This document shows positions 1 to 5,920 of a stretch of 7,940 bases of DNA, one piece after another. The translations under genes were made by a program, and so were the position numbers. The number at the start of each line of letters is the position of its first letter. Within the stretch, counting starts at the first letter, position 1. Below the pieces are notes generated by a model. That model was not told the origin of the DNA. It did no database searches and saw nothing but the letters and a program-made list of their open reading frames with translations. This stretch comes from Desulfobacterales bacterium (GTDB lineage Bacteria > Desulfobacterota > Desulfobacteria > Desulfobacterales > JAHEIW01): positions 1 through 7,940 of the forward strand of contig JAQYWI010000224.1 in assembly GCA_030145015.1 (NCBI GenBank), in the 5' to 3' direction.

Positions 1-172
1 CCATATTGCGCATCAGGGTGCTCTTGCCGCACCCGCTGCCGCCCATGATGATGAAAATGTCCTCGCGGTTAACGGTAAATGTCAGATCCCGCTGCACCAC
101 GAAACTGCCGTAAGCCATCGTTAAGTCGGTGACGATGATATGGGGTGCTTTACTAGTTTGGTTTACAGACAT
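1..172 (-). CDS. ABC transporter ATPase, MlaF/Ttg2A-like (N-terminal part, cut by window edge)
   Basis: Only the first 57 codons are present; the gene continues off the left edge. The reading frame starts at the ATG at 172-170 (MSVNQTSKAP...). It contains the aromatic A-loop residue Tyr21 in a 'LTMAYG' context and a full Walker A motif, GGSGCGKST, at residues 44-52 (Lys50 would bind the ATP phosphates). This is the normal N-terminus of an ABC ATPase. The preceding gene is an MlaE-type permease on the same strand, so it is most likely the ATPase that powers phospholipid movement in an Mla/Ttg2-like envelope transporter; that assignment comes from context. No strong Shine-Dalgarno sequence is visible before the ATG, and a 196-bp repeat-rich spacer separates it from the permease. 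Walker B and the signature motif lie outside the window. Confidence 0.9.
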   Translation of the reverse strand, partial: MSVNQTSKAPHIIVTDLTMAYGSFVVQRDLTFTVNREDIFIIMGGSGCGKSTLMRNM

Positions 173-228
173 TATTACTTGCTTTTTTATATTTTCAGGT
201 GCCAGTTAGTTGGCGAGCGTTACATTTG

Positions 229-312
229 TTTAATTGGTTTAATTTGTTCGATTGGTTCGGTTTAAGCCAACCAATTCAACCAATAAGACCAATAAAACCA
301 ATCGAACAAGTT
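229..312. repeat. 9-nt-period inverted repeat array between permease and ATPase genes
   Basis: On the plus strand, four 9-nt units run from 229 to 264 (tttaattgg, tttaatttg, ttcgattgg, ttcggttta). After a few bases, units of the complementary type run from 268 to about 312 (caaccaatt, caaccaata, agaccaata, aaaccaatc, gaacaagtt). The two halves can pair: ttgttcgattggtt at 244-257 is a perfect 14-bp inverted match to 296-309, and a nested hairpin joins 251-260 with 267-275 around a short loop with one bulged C. It lies wholly in the spacer. It looks like a degenerate minisatellite folded back on itself. Its role is unknown; it could affect readthrough from permease to ATPase. Confidence 0.8.
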
Positions 313-368
313 CTTGAACTCTGAACCTTGACTTTAAACACCAAATACTAAACACTAAATTTACAAGA
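313..368. repeat. 7-nt-period degenerate repeat tract
   Basis: Directly next to the 9-nt array the period changes to seven. In register from 313 the units are cttgaac, tctgaac, cttgact, ttaaaca, ccaaata, ctaaaca, ctaaatt, tacaaga, reaching the permease stop codon. The units are only loosely alike (mostly C/T, then A-rich ends), so this is a decayed or slippage-type tract rather than a clean tandem repeat. Similar heptads occur in two other spacers of the window (1555-1590 and 3465-3537). Confidence 0.5.
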
Positions 369-1526
369 TCAAATACCCAAGATATTGGCCACAATGGTGA
401 TTAACGCGGTGGCCAGGACAATGCACACAATGCTGGTTACCACGGCCGAGGTCGTTGCCTGTCCGACAGCCGAGGCACTGCGGCCGCATTGTATCCCCCG
501 CAGACACCCGGCCAGGGCCACCAGCACTCCAAAAACAAGGGCATGCAAAAGCCCGATCGAAAAATGGTACAGGTTAAGGGCTTTTATGGTTTGGTTGATG
601 TATTGGGTGCTCGAGATGTCGAGCATGCCGACCCCCACAATGAACCCTCCCAAAACGCCCATCAAGTCGGCATAAACGCACAGAAGCGGCATCATCAGAA
701 TCAATGCCAGCATGCGGGGCAATACCAGGAACTCCATGGGCGAAATACCCAGGGTCCGCAGGGCATCGATTTCTTCATTCACCTGCATGGTTCCGATCTG
801 GGCGGCAAAGGCAGCACCGGTGCGCCCTGCCATAATGACGCCCACCATGACAGCCCCCATAACCCGCACCATCGCAATTCCCACCAGGTCTGCCACAAAA
901 ATTTGAGCACCAAACATCATCAGCTGGACGGCACCGATAAAGGCCAGAATCAGGCCCACCAGAACGCTGATCAGCGAAACAATGGGCAATGCCTGAGCGC
1001 CGCACTGCTGGATCGTAAGCATCAGGTCGGAACGCTGAAAGCGGGCTTTGCCGACAAAAAACTTTAAAAAAGCCAGAAAGGCTTCCCCAATGAAGTTGAG
1101 GGTCTCAACAGATGATTGGCCGGCTCCAATTGTGGCGGCGCCGACGCGTGTCAACCAGGGTTCCCGAGAGGCTTCACGGCGGGCGCCCTTTCTTTCCGGA
1201 ACGGCAAAGGCAAGATGCAGCAGTTTTCTGACACCCTCGGGAAGCCCCTCCTGGTCTACCGTGATATTTTTATCGGCATACTGATTGATTATCTTCGTCA
1301 GGAAAGAAACCAGGCCGCTATCCCAGCCTGATAGCTGCCGGGTATCAAAAGCAATTTGCTTAACGGCGGTATCAGATTTAACCTGGCGCTGAACTTCTTC
1401 AACGACAGGAAGTTTTTGATCTATTGTCCAGCTGCCTTTCAGCCGCACAAGCAGCGTATTATCCGCTTTGCGGTCAAACCTCAACTCAACGGTTTCAATT
1501 ATACCTTCTTTGGCCGGTTGCATCAT
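369..1526 (-). CDS. MlaE-family ABC permease with fused N-terminal STAS domain
   Basis: A 385-residue inner-membrane protein. Residues about 12-110 form a STAS domain; its usual functional loop is 'FDTRQLSGWDSGL' (60-72), with Ser70 at the position of the phosphorylated serine in SpoIIAA-type proteins. Residues about 135-385 are the MlaE (permease, TIGR00056-like) domain with several hydrophobic segments. The family hallmark lies in the cytoplasmic coupling region around 233-275: AGRTGAAFAAQIGTMQV followed by EEIDALRTLGISP and a 'VLPR' element. It ends with the usual 'GQATTSAVVTSIV' helix. Known members move phospholipids between outer and inner membranes or confer solvent tolerance. The next gene on the strand is the matching ATPase. 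STAS-MlaE fusions are known in this family and replace the separate MlaB protein of E. coli. The start ATGATG at 1526-1521 has no good Shine-Dalgarno, so the exact initiator (Met1 or Met2) is open. Confidence 0.93.
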   Translation of the reverse strand: MMQPAKEGIIETVELRFDRKADNTLLVRLKGSWTIDQKLPVVEEVQRQVKSDTAVKQIAFDTRQLSGWDSGLVSFLTKIINQYADKNITVDQEGLPEGVRKLLHLAFAVPERKGARREASREPWLTRVGAATIGAGQSSVETLNFIGEAFLAFLKFFVGKARFQRSDLMLTIQQCGAQALPIVSLISVLVGLILAFIGAVQLMMFGAQIFVADLVGIAMVRVMGAVMVGVIMAGRTGAAFAAQIGTMQVNEEIDALRTLGISPMEFLVLPRMLALILMMPLLCVYADLMGVLGGFIVGVGMLDISSTQYINQTIKALNLYHFSIGLLHALVFGVLVALAGCLRGIQCGRSASAVGQATTSAVVTSIVCIVLATALITIVANILGI

Positions 1527-1554
1527 AAATATCTGGAGTATTGGAGCCTTTATA

Positions 1555-1590
1555 ATTTAAGATTTTGGAATTAAGATTTTGGATTTTTTA
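1555..1590. repeat. Short direct repeats of 13 bp (heptad periodic) upstream of the permease
   Basis: The 13-mer ttaagattttgga occurs at 1557-1569 and again at 1571-1583, 14 bp apart. Read on the minus strand the tract is a series of heptads (aaatcca, aaatctt, aattcca, aaatctt). It lies in the 5' leader of the STAS-MlaE permease gene, 31 bp or more before its start codon. The tract is AT-rich, so chance similarity is easier than elsewhere, but the same heptad type recurs near 3465-3537. Confidence 0.55.
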
Positions 1591-1633
1591 AAATATTCTT
1601 CAGAGTCGTATTTGAATTATTTAAAATGGTGTA

Positions 1634-1784
1634 AACAGGGTAAAAAGCCGTTATTTTTTACCCGACAACAAGGCGCCAGCCGTTTCAAAAGTCGTGGATG
1701 CGAGTTTACACGTTAGTACCTGAGCATTTTGAAGCGGTTGGCAACACAGATGTCGGGTAAAAAATAACGGCTTTTTATCCTGTT
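1634..1784. repeat. 151-bp long palindromic element (MITE- or REP-like), unclassified
   Basis: The outer arms 1634-1667 and 1751-1784 are inverted copies over 34 bp with a single mismatch (1640 against 1778). Inside them, 1675-1690 and 1727-1742 pair over 14 of 16 bases, leaving a 36-nt central loop (1691-1726). Each outer arm is also a hairpin in itself: gggtaaaaa at 1638-1646 against tttttaccc at 1655-1663, and 1755-1763 against 1772-1780 with one mismatch. The element begins at the base immediately after the TAG stop of the STAS gene (1787-1785) and fills more than half of the 258-bp spacer before the permease. No protein is encoded. The form suits a non-autonomous mobile repeat or a strong RNA fold that limits transcription from the STAS gene into the permease gene. 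No target-site duplication could be identified. Confidence 0.85.
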
Positions 1785-2150
1785 CTAGCGGGCTTTTTTC
1801 TGCATGGCGTCCAGATAATCATCCAACTCCTGGATGTTTGAAAATACCTGCAACGTCGGCAGGGCATTCAAAATTTCAAAAACCTTTTTTATCTGGCGCT
1901 GAAGATGCATGAAAATGATTTTGCCGTTGCCCTTATCAAGAGCCTTTTTGGCTTTTAATAGAATCCGGACGCCCATGCTGTTGATATAATCTAAATATTC
2001 CATATCAAATATAAGGACATCCGGGGACTCTTTCAAAATCAAATCGACGGTTGTTTCTAAAATCGTGTACGTTTTTCCATCCAGGCTTCCAATCGGAGAT
2101 ACGGTGAAAACTCCGGGCCGGGTCTCGGCCGAGTTAACTTTTAACGACAT
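1785..2150 (-). CDS. Stand-alone STAS-domain protein (anti-sigma factor antagonist type)
   Basis: A 121-residue single-domain cytoplasmic protein that fits the STAS fold over nearly its whole length: beta strands 'GVFTVSPIGSLDG' (13-25) and 'DVLIFDMEYLDYINSMGVRILL' (44-65), then 'GKIIFMHL' (76-83) and a C-terminal helix. Ser58 in 'YINSMG' lies at the position of the serine that is phosphorylated in SpoIIAA/RsbV proteins, so control by phosphorylation is plausible. The start ATG at 2150-2148 has a clear AGGAGG Shine-Dalgarno (2155-2160) only four bases upstream. Two roles are possible: an antagonist in a partner-switching cascade, or an MlaB-like partner of the downstream transporter. The second is less needed because the permease already has a fused STAS domain. 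No anti-sigma kinase or PP2C phosphatase gene is in the window. The stop codon touches the 151-bp palindrome. Confidence 0.9.
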   Translation of the reverse strand: MSLKVNSAETRPGVFTVSPIGSLDGKTYTILETTVDLILKESPDVLIFDMEYLDYINSMGVRILLKAKKALDKGNGKIIFMHLQRQIKKVFEILNALPTLQVFSNIQELDDYLDAMQKKAR

Positions 2151-2222
2151 GCAACCTCCTTTTTTTGATTCGGAACTATAAGCTTTAGAAACTTGGCGAT
2201 AATTGGGCGACTTAATTTTATA

Positions 2223-2873
2223 TTAATCGGCCTTAAACCATTTCCGAAACAGCGCTTTCAAAGATATCTTTTCCATTAGCGATGCTTCGTCGGGTACCTC
2301 AACGGGTTTGTCAGCAGGCCACCATTCCACCGGATCGAAAGAAAAGGATAGGCCGGACTCCAGCGCCGGAATAAGCTTTTCTTCAATCAAAACATTTACA
2401 CGTTCGTCAATATTGCTGAAATGGACACTAATCTCTTCTATATACCATTGCGGAATTTCTTCCAGAGAATCCAAAGAGACTTTGACGATTTTCTCCATAT
2501 CTTTTTCCAGATAGGGTTTCAAAGAATCCTCGGTCAGGTTGTTAAAAAGCTGTTTTAAATGCGCTTTCAATTCTTGATTGTCTTCCGTATCCACAATAAA
2601 TGTGAGCGTAATATATCCACCGCCATAGGGACGCTGAAAAGAAGATATTTTTATAACCCCTTCCTTACGCTGGTCATCTACTCCAAATCGGATCCCAAAG
2701 CCGACATACGCGATCATTTTTTCATGGGCTTTGATTTTAAGGTAGCTCTTCTTAGGGTCAAATTCCTGTGTCATGTCAATTTTCCAAGACGTTAAGTCGC
2801 GTGATTTCCAATTTTTAAGGGGTCTTATACTGTACTTATCAGACAAAAGATATGGTTTCAACCGAGCGGACAA
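2223..2873 (-). CDS. Hypothetical protein of unknown family, start uncertain
   Basis: A 216-codon open frame that I do not recognise. There is no signal peptide, lipobox or membrane segment, so it is probably cytoplasmic. Middle part: alternating beta-like stretches such as 'KMIAYVGFGIRFGV' (52-65) and 'GGGYITLTFIVDTED' (84-98). Then come acidic/basic helices (99-150), a strand-like 'WYIEEISVHFSNI', and a tail with the Trp-rich 'FDPVEWWPAD'. The longest frame opens with TTG at 2873, preceded five codons upstream by an in-frame TAA (2891-2889) and without a good Shine-Dalgarno. The first in-frame ATG is at 2774-2772 (Met34 of this count), with only a weak GGAA upstream, giving a 183-aa product. 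The gene precedes the STAS gene by 72 bp, which makes co-transcription possible, though the strong Shine-Dalgarno belongs to the STAS gene. Confidence 0.65.
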   Translation of the reverse strand: MSARLKPYLLSDKYSIRPLKNWKSRDLTSWKIDMTQEFDPKKSYLKIKAHEKMIAYVGFGIRFGVDDQRKEGVIKISSFQRPYGGGYITLTFIVDTEDNQELKAHLKQLFNNLTEDSLKPYLEKDMEKIVKVSLDSLEEIPQWYIEEISVHFSNIDERVNVLIEEKLIPALESGLSFSFDPVEWWPADKPVEVPDEASLMEKISLKALFRKWFKAD

Positions 2874-2931
2874 AAAATATTGATTTTCTTAATGCTTTTG
2901 AATACCCGGATGAAGAGGGGGGGAACCTCAG

Positions 2932-3366
2932 CTAGGGCAGCGTACAGGCACCAAATATCACAAATCCCACTTCGTCACCGGATGCGGTTAGTACCGTTTT
3001 GCCGGTCTCTTCAGAGATGGCCAAACTCCAGCCCACGCCATCTCTTACGCCTTCGATGCCGTCTTCAGCCCCCTGGATGATGATCTTGCCGTCAATTTTC
3101 TCGAAATTTTCGATCTCGGTGCTCCTTTTGCTGCCATCGGCGTGGGTGGCGCTGATTTTTTTCTCTTTGAAATTTATTTTCAAAAAGTGAGGGATGCCGA
3201 CATCTTCGGCTGCTACCTGTTGACATTTACCGCCCGGTTGACATTCAACAAGATCCATCACCGCGCAAATCAGCGGTTTGGACCCATCAAAATCCCCGGC
3301 TAAAACCGGAAGTGAAAACATGCCGATAATCACCACTGTTAATCCAATTATTTTTACCTGATTCAT
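2932..3366 (-). CDS. Secreted (periplasmic) protein of unknown function with four cysteines
   Basis: A 144-residue protein with a clear Sec signal peptide: basic start (MNQVK), hydrophobic core (IIGLTVVIIGMFSLP), and probable cleavage after 'VLA' at residue 23. The mature part has cysteines at 34, 42, 48 and 141, which could form two disulfides in the periplasm. It is rich in short beta-like strands, for example 'HFLKINFKEKKISATH', 'DGKIIIQG', 'VGWSLAISEETGKTVLTAS' and 'GFVIFGAC'. The pattern suggests a small beta-barrel or sandwich (calycin-like fold is a guess only). The final strand carries the last cysteine just before the C-terminus. The start ATG (3366-3364) has a good AAGGAG Shine-Dalgarno about 8 bases upstream. 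Neighbours are an unknown gene 58 bp downstream and a glycine-zipper gene 168 bp upstream. I have no functional assignment. Confidence 0.85.
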   Translation of the reverse strand: MNQVKIIGLTVVIIGMFSLPVLAGDFDGSKPLICAVMDLVECQPGGKCQQVAAEDVGIPHFLKINFKEKKISATHADGSKRSTEIENFEKIDGKIIIQGAEDGIEGVRDGVGWSLAISEETGKTVLTASGDEVGFVIFGACTLP

Positions 3367-3464
3367 TATTGACTCCTTCTATAGGTTCGGTATTCGCTAT
3401 TTCATTTTACGGGTTCTGTGCTTAAATTGTGTGATGAGCAAACGCGCGTCATACAATTCATAGC

Positions 3465-3537
3465 AATCCAAAATCCGAAATCCCCGCCCGCCTCGCCTGA
3501 GCGGCTCGCGATGGCGGGCAGGCAAAATCTAAAATCA
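3465..3537. repeat. Heptad tract interrupted by a REP-like GC-rich hairpin
   Basis: On the plus strand the heptads aatccaa, aatccga, aatcccc run from 3465. After a GC-rich block, two further heptads, aaaatct and aaaatca, lie at 3524-3537. The block is a hairpin: gcccgcc at 3486-3492 pairs with ggcgggc at 3513-3519, and tcgc 3493-3496 with gcga 3508-3511, leaving T3512 bulged. On the minus strand the hairpin lies about 15 bp after the stop of the glycine-zipper gene, so it could end or protect that mRNA. It is not followed by a clean U-run, so it is not a textbook terminator. The arrangement looks like a REP/palindromic unit lodged in a simple-sequence tract; the last heptad runs into the stop codon of the gene. 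Confidence 0.65.
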
Positions 3538-4035
3538 CTTGACCGAATATCCGCGCCCCTCCATACATGCACCAAAGGCACGGTTATATTCGGTGCGTGC
3601 GCGCACGTAATTATTTGTCTCCTTGCGTTCCCAATCTTTGCGCTTCTGCGCTTCCTGTTGCCGCTGATTCGAACTGCGCACGCCGCCGATTAAGGCGCCG
3701 GTGCCGGCACCAATCAGGCCGCCTCTGACAGCGCCTTTTCGGCCCTTTGCCAGACCACCGACGACTGCCCCGGTCGCACCGCCGGCCACCCCGGTCTTAC
3801 CCGCACCCCAGACCTCCTTCTCTTTGGCTGGCGGCCCTGATGTGGTTGTGGGCGTTTTCATAGGATCGAATCCGGTTTGTTTCTTGGCCCAGGAATAACA
3901 CTGGTATTTATCTTTCTCCATTTGATCCTCGCTCTGACCCTTGGCAGGATAGACAATCGGATCCTGCGCCCCAGCCGGGCCGGCAAGAAAGACTGAAAGA
4001 AACAGGAGAAGCGTAAAAAAGGTCACTTGTTTCAT
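3535..4035 (-). CDS. Secreted glycine-zipper protein
   Basis: A 166-residue exported protein. Residues 1-23 are a signal peptide ending in AGA, with cleavage expected before Gln24. The mature N-terminal part carries a 'DKYQCYSWAKKQTGFDP' segment (42-58), followed by a Pro/Thr-rich linker (60-72). Residues about 79-118 are a glycine zipper: repeated GxxxG spacing in 'GGATGAVVGGLAKG' and 'GGLIGAGTGALIGG', divided by a basic GRKGAVRGG turn. This makes two helical hairpin segments that could insert in or associate with a membrane. A charged Gln/Arg/Lys helix (120-140) and a short end with Cys157 in 'ACMEGRGY' follow. Cys46 and Cys157 may form a disulfide. Similar glycine-zipper proteins are common in proteobacterial envelopes and mostly have no defined role. 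The start ATG (4035) has an AAGGAG Shine-Dalgarno about 8 bases upstream. Confidence 0.88.
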   Translation of the reverse strand: MKQVTFFTLLLFLSVFLAGPAGAQDPIVYPAKGQSEDQMEKDKYQCYSWAKKQTGFDPMKTPTTTSGPPAKEKEVWGAGKTGVAGGATGAVVGGLAKGRKGAVRGGLIGAGTGALIGGVRSSNQRQQEAQKRKDWERKETNNYVRARTEYNRAFGACMEGRGYSVK

Positions 4036-4171
4036 CGGATCGCTCCTTTCTTGGCGAAATATTTATGAATCCAGTTCTGTTATTGGTTCTAAAGCTTGAA
4101 AATAAAGCGGCACTTCCGCCGTTGGTGAATTGAGTCCGCCTCTCTTTTCCCCACAAATAGACGATTAAGGA

Positions 4172-4198
4172 TAATCCAGTGAATCCTGTTTATCCTGT
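4172..4198. repeat. Three-unit 9-nt tandem repeat
   Basis: The units taatccagt, gaatcctgt and ttatcctgt (plus strand, 4172-4180, 4181-4189, 4190-4198) share the core atcc at constant 9-nt spacing. The array lies in the 185-bp spacer between the outer-membrane factor gene and the glycine-zipper gene, about 20 bp after the stop codon of the former. The period equals that of the larger array at 229-312, though the unit sequence differs. Confidence 0.55.
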
Positions 4199-4220
4199 CT
4201 AAATATAATTTCTTAAAGGT

Positions 4221-5864
4221 TTACCAATCCGGAGAGCGCCACAGTTTGCGCTCCTCTGCGGGAGCCGGTGTTTCAAGCGCTTTCGGTAGAATCAAGTCGC
4301 CCCAGTCGGTTCGTTTTTGCATCTCTTCCACGTTATCTTTGGATACGAAATCTTTACCTTCACGAATCTGCCAGCCGCCACCCAACGCTTTGTACAGAGA
4401 AACCAGATTGAGAATGACATCTCCGCGGGTCCTCGTCCAGAAGTCCTGCTCGTTGGTTAAAAAGCGCTGGCTGTCCAGCACACGCTGATAGTCGACCAGC
4501 CCTTCCTTGTACTGGAGCATCGAAAGATCCACCGACCGTTGGGAGGCTTTGACACTGTCCAGCAAATACCCTGCTTCTTTCTGCCTTCCTAAAAAGCCGA
4601 CCAACGAATCCTCCACCTCCTGCTGGGCCCGAAGCACGGTGTCTTCATAGTTGACAATCAGCTGTTGCAGAAGCGCATCTTCCGTACGCACCCGGTTTTT
4701 GATGCGACCATAGTTGAAAAGGTTCCAGGTAAAAGAAGGGCCACCAAAAAATTCCAGACTGTCCGATTCAAAAAGGTCGCTGAAACCGCTTCCGCGTTCG
4801 CCGCCGGATTTGGTAAATTTTGAATTGCTTGAAGCCAGGCCAATGGAACCGAACAGTTGGAAGGCCGGAAGTAATTCAGCTTTGGAAACCCCGATCAATG
4901 GGGTCTGGGTGGCAATTTGATATTCGGCCAGATGAATATCCGGGCGCCGGCGCATTAATTCCGCCGGAATGTCCACGACCACCTCCGGGGGCGCTTTGGG
5001 AATGATCTTGTCACCGCTGATCATGGCATCGACTTCACCCGGCAGTTTCCCCAAAAGGATGGCCAGTGCATTTTTGGTCTGGCGAATATTGGCTTCAAAC
5101 CGCGGAATGGATGCTTCGGTGTCTCTTAACAGGGATTTGGCCTGCACAACATCCAGTTCGGTGACCGCCCCGGCTTTGAAGCGGATTTCGGCGATTTCCA
5201 GAGAGCGCCCCTGAATTTTGACGTTTTGCCGGGCAATCTCCAAGCGTTCTTCAAATGTACGCAACAGAACGTAGGTCCGGGCCACCTCGGCGGTTAATGA
5301 GACCAGAGCGTCGTCGTAGCTGGCGATGGATGTTTCCAGATTGGCCATCCCGGACTCTATGGCACGGCGGTATTTGCCCCAGACGTCCAGCTCCCAGGCG
5401 GCATCGAAGCCCGCGTTGTATTGCCAGAAAGAGTCATCACCTCCGAATGTATTCGGAGCGTTTTTGCTAATTTTTGAATAGTCGGCACCGCCGCCTCCCT
5501 GTTGCAGCTGGGGATAGAGGTTGCCGACAACCACTCCCAACTGGGCCCGGGCCTGCAGAATCCGAAGCCCGGAGATCTGCAGGGGCAGATTTTGCTGGTA
5601 GGCGGTTTCAACAAGGCTGTTGAGGACCGGATCATTAAACACCGTCCACCAATCTTTGTAATCTGAAGCTTCGGTTTTTATGGCTGCATCGCGGGCTTTG
5701 AGCCATTCTTGCTCGATTGGTGCTTCGGGTTTTACAAAATCCGGCCCGACCATGGTGCATCCGGTGGTCAAAAAGAGCCCCGCGACCAGACCGTAAACAA
5801 ATCGTTTGTAAAAACCGCCGCATTTTTTTTTAAAAGATGCTTTCCCTAATGATTTCATAAACAT
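4221..5864 (-). CDS. RND efflux outer-membrane factor lipoprotein (NodT/OprM type)
   Basis: A 547-residue TolC-family channel subunit that would let a tripartite RND pump discharge through the outer membrane. The N-terminus is a lipoprotein signal with lipobox LTTGC and lipidated Cys36, followed by the family signature 'CTMVGPDFVKPEAP'. Two outer-membrane-efflux repeats follow (about 80-275 and 300-490). Typical landmarks are 'AAWELDVWGKYRRAIES', 'EIRFKAGAVTELDVVQAKS', 'PAELMRRRPDIHLAEYQIA', 'FTWNLFNYGRIKNRV' and 'YKEGLVDYQRVLDSQR'. The usual family end 'LYKALGGGW' is at about 490-498; 49 further residues follow (charged, Pro/Trp containing), so the protein is longer than most of its relatives. 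The signal peptide is also long, with an extra Cys15. Start ATG at 5864-5862 has an AGAGG site eight bases upstream; Met3 is an alternative. It lies downstream of the RND permease, as in most such operons. Confidence 0.95.
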   Translation of the reverse strand: MFMKSLGKASFKKKCGGFYKRFVYGLVAGLFLTTGCTMVGPDFVKPEAPIEQEWLKARDAAIKTEASDYKDWWTVFNDPVLNSLVETAYQQNLPLQISGLRILQARAQLGVVVGNLYPQLQQGGGGADYSKISKNAPNTFGGDDSFWQYNAGFDAAWELDVWGKYRRAIESGMANLETSIASYDDALVSLTAEVARTYVLLRTFEERLEIARQNVKIQGRSLEIAEIRFKAGAVTELDVVQAKSLLRDTEASIPRFEANIRQTKNALAILLGKLPGEVDAMISGDKIIPKAPPEVVVDIPAELMRRRPDIHLAEYQIATQTPLIGVSKAELLPAFQLFGSIGLASSNSKFTKSGGERGSGFSDLFESDSLEFFGGPSFTWNLFNYGRIKNRVRTEDALLQQLIVNYEDTVLRAQQEVEDSLVGFLGRQKEAGYLLDSVKASQRSVDLSMLQYKEGLVDYQRVLDSQRFLTNEQDFWTRTRGDVILNLVSLYKALGGGWQIREGKDFVSKDNVEEMQKRTDWGDLILPKALETPAPAEERKLWRSPDW

Positions 5865-5920
5865 AACGATAACCTCTTGGTGATATTTGAGTTGTCTTCT
5901 GTGGATCTAATTCAGCCTAA

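Noticed and set aside
489..1067. 192-codon plus-strand frame opposite the permease
   Set aside because: His/Gln-rich translation typical of the antisense of a membrane protein gene; the minus-strand STAS-MlaE protein fully explains the region.
1527..1633. Possible promoter for the permease gene between the palindrome and its start
   Set aside because: AT-rich with a TATAAA-like string, but no matching -35 element at a proper distance could be pointed out; base composition alone would give this.
1634..1784. CRISPR-like or attachment-site reading of the repeated arms
   Set aside because: There are only two inverted arms and no regular spacers or direct repeats, and no integrase, cas or phage gene is nearby.
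4099..4119. Possible Rho-independent terminator on the minus strand (gcgg-ccgc stem then tttatttt)
   Set aside because: The stem has only four GC pairs plus one possible wobble, and the T-run is interrupted; too weak to list as a terminator.
3908..4156. 82-codon minus-strand frame overlapping the start of the glycine-zipper gene
   Set aside because: It overlaps in another frame the signal peptide and Shine-Dalgarno of a well-supported gene; its sequence is Ser/Arg-rich and shows no family features.
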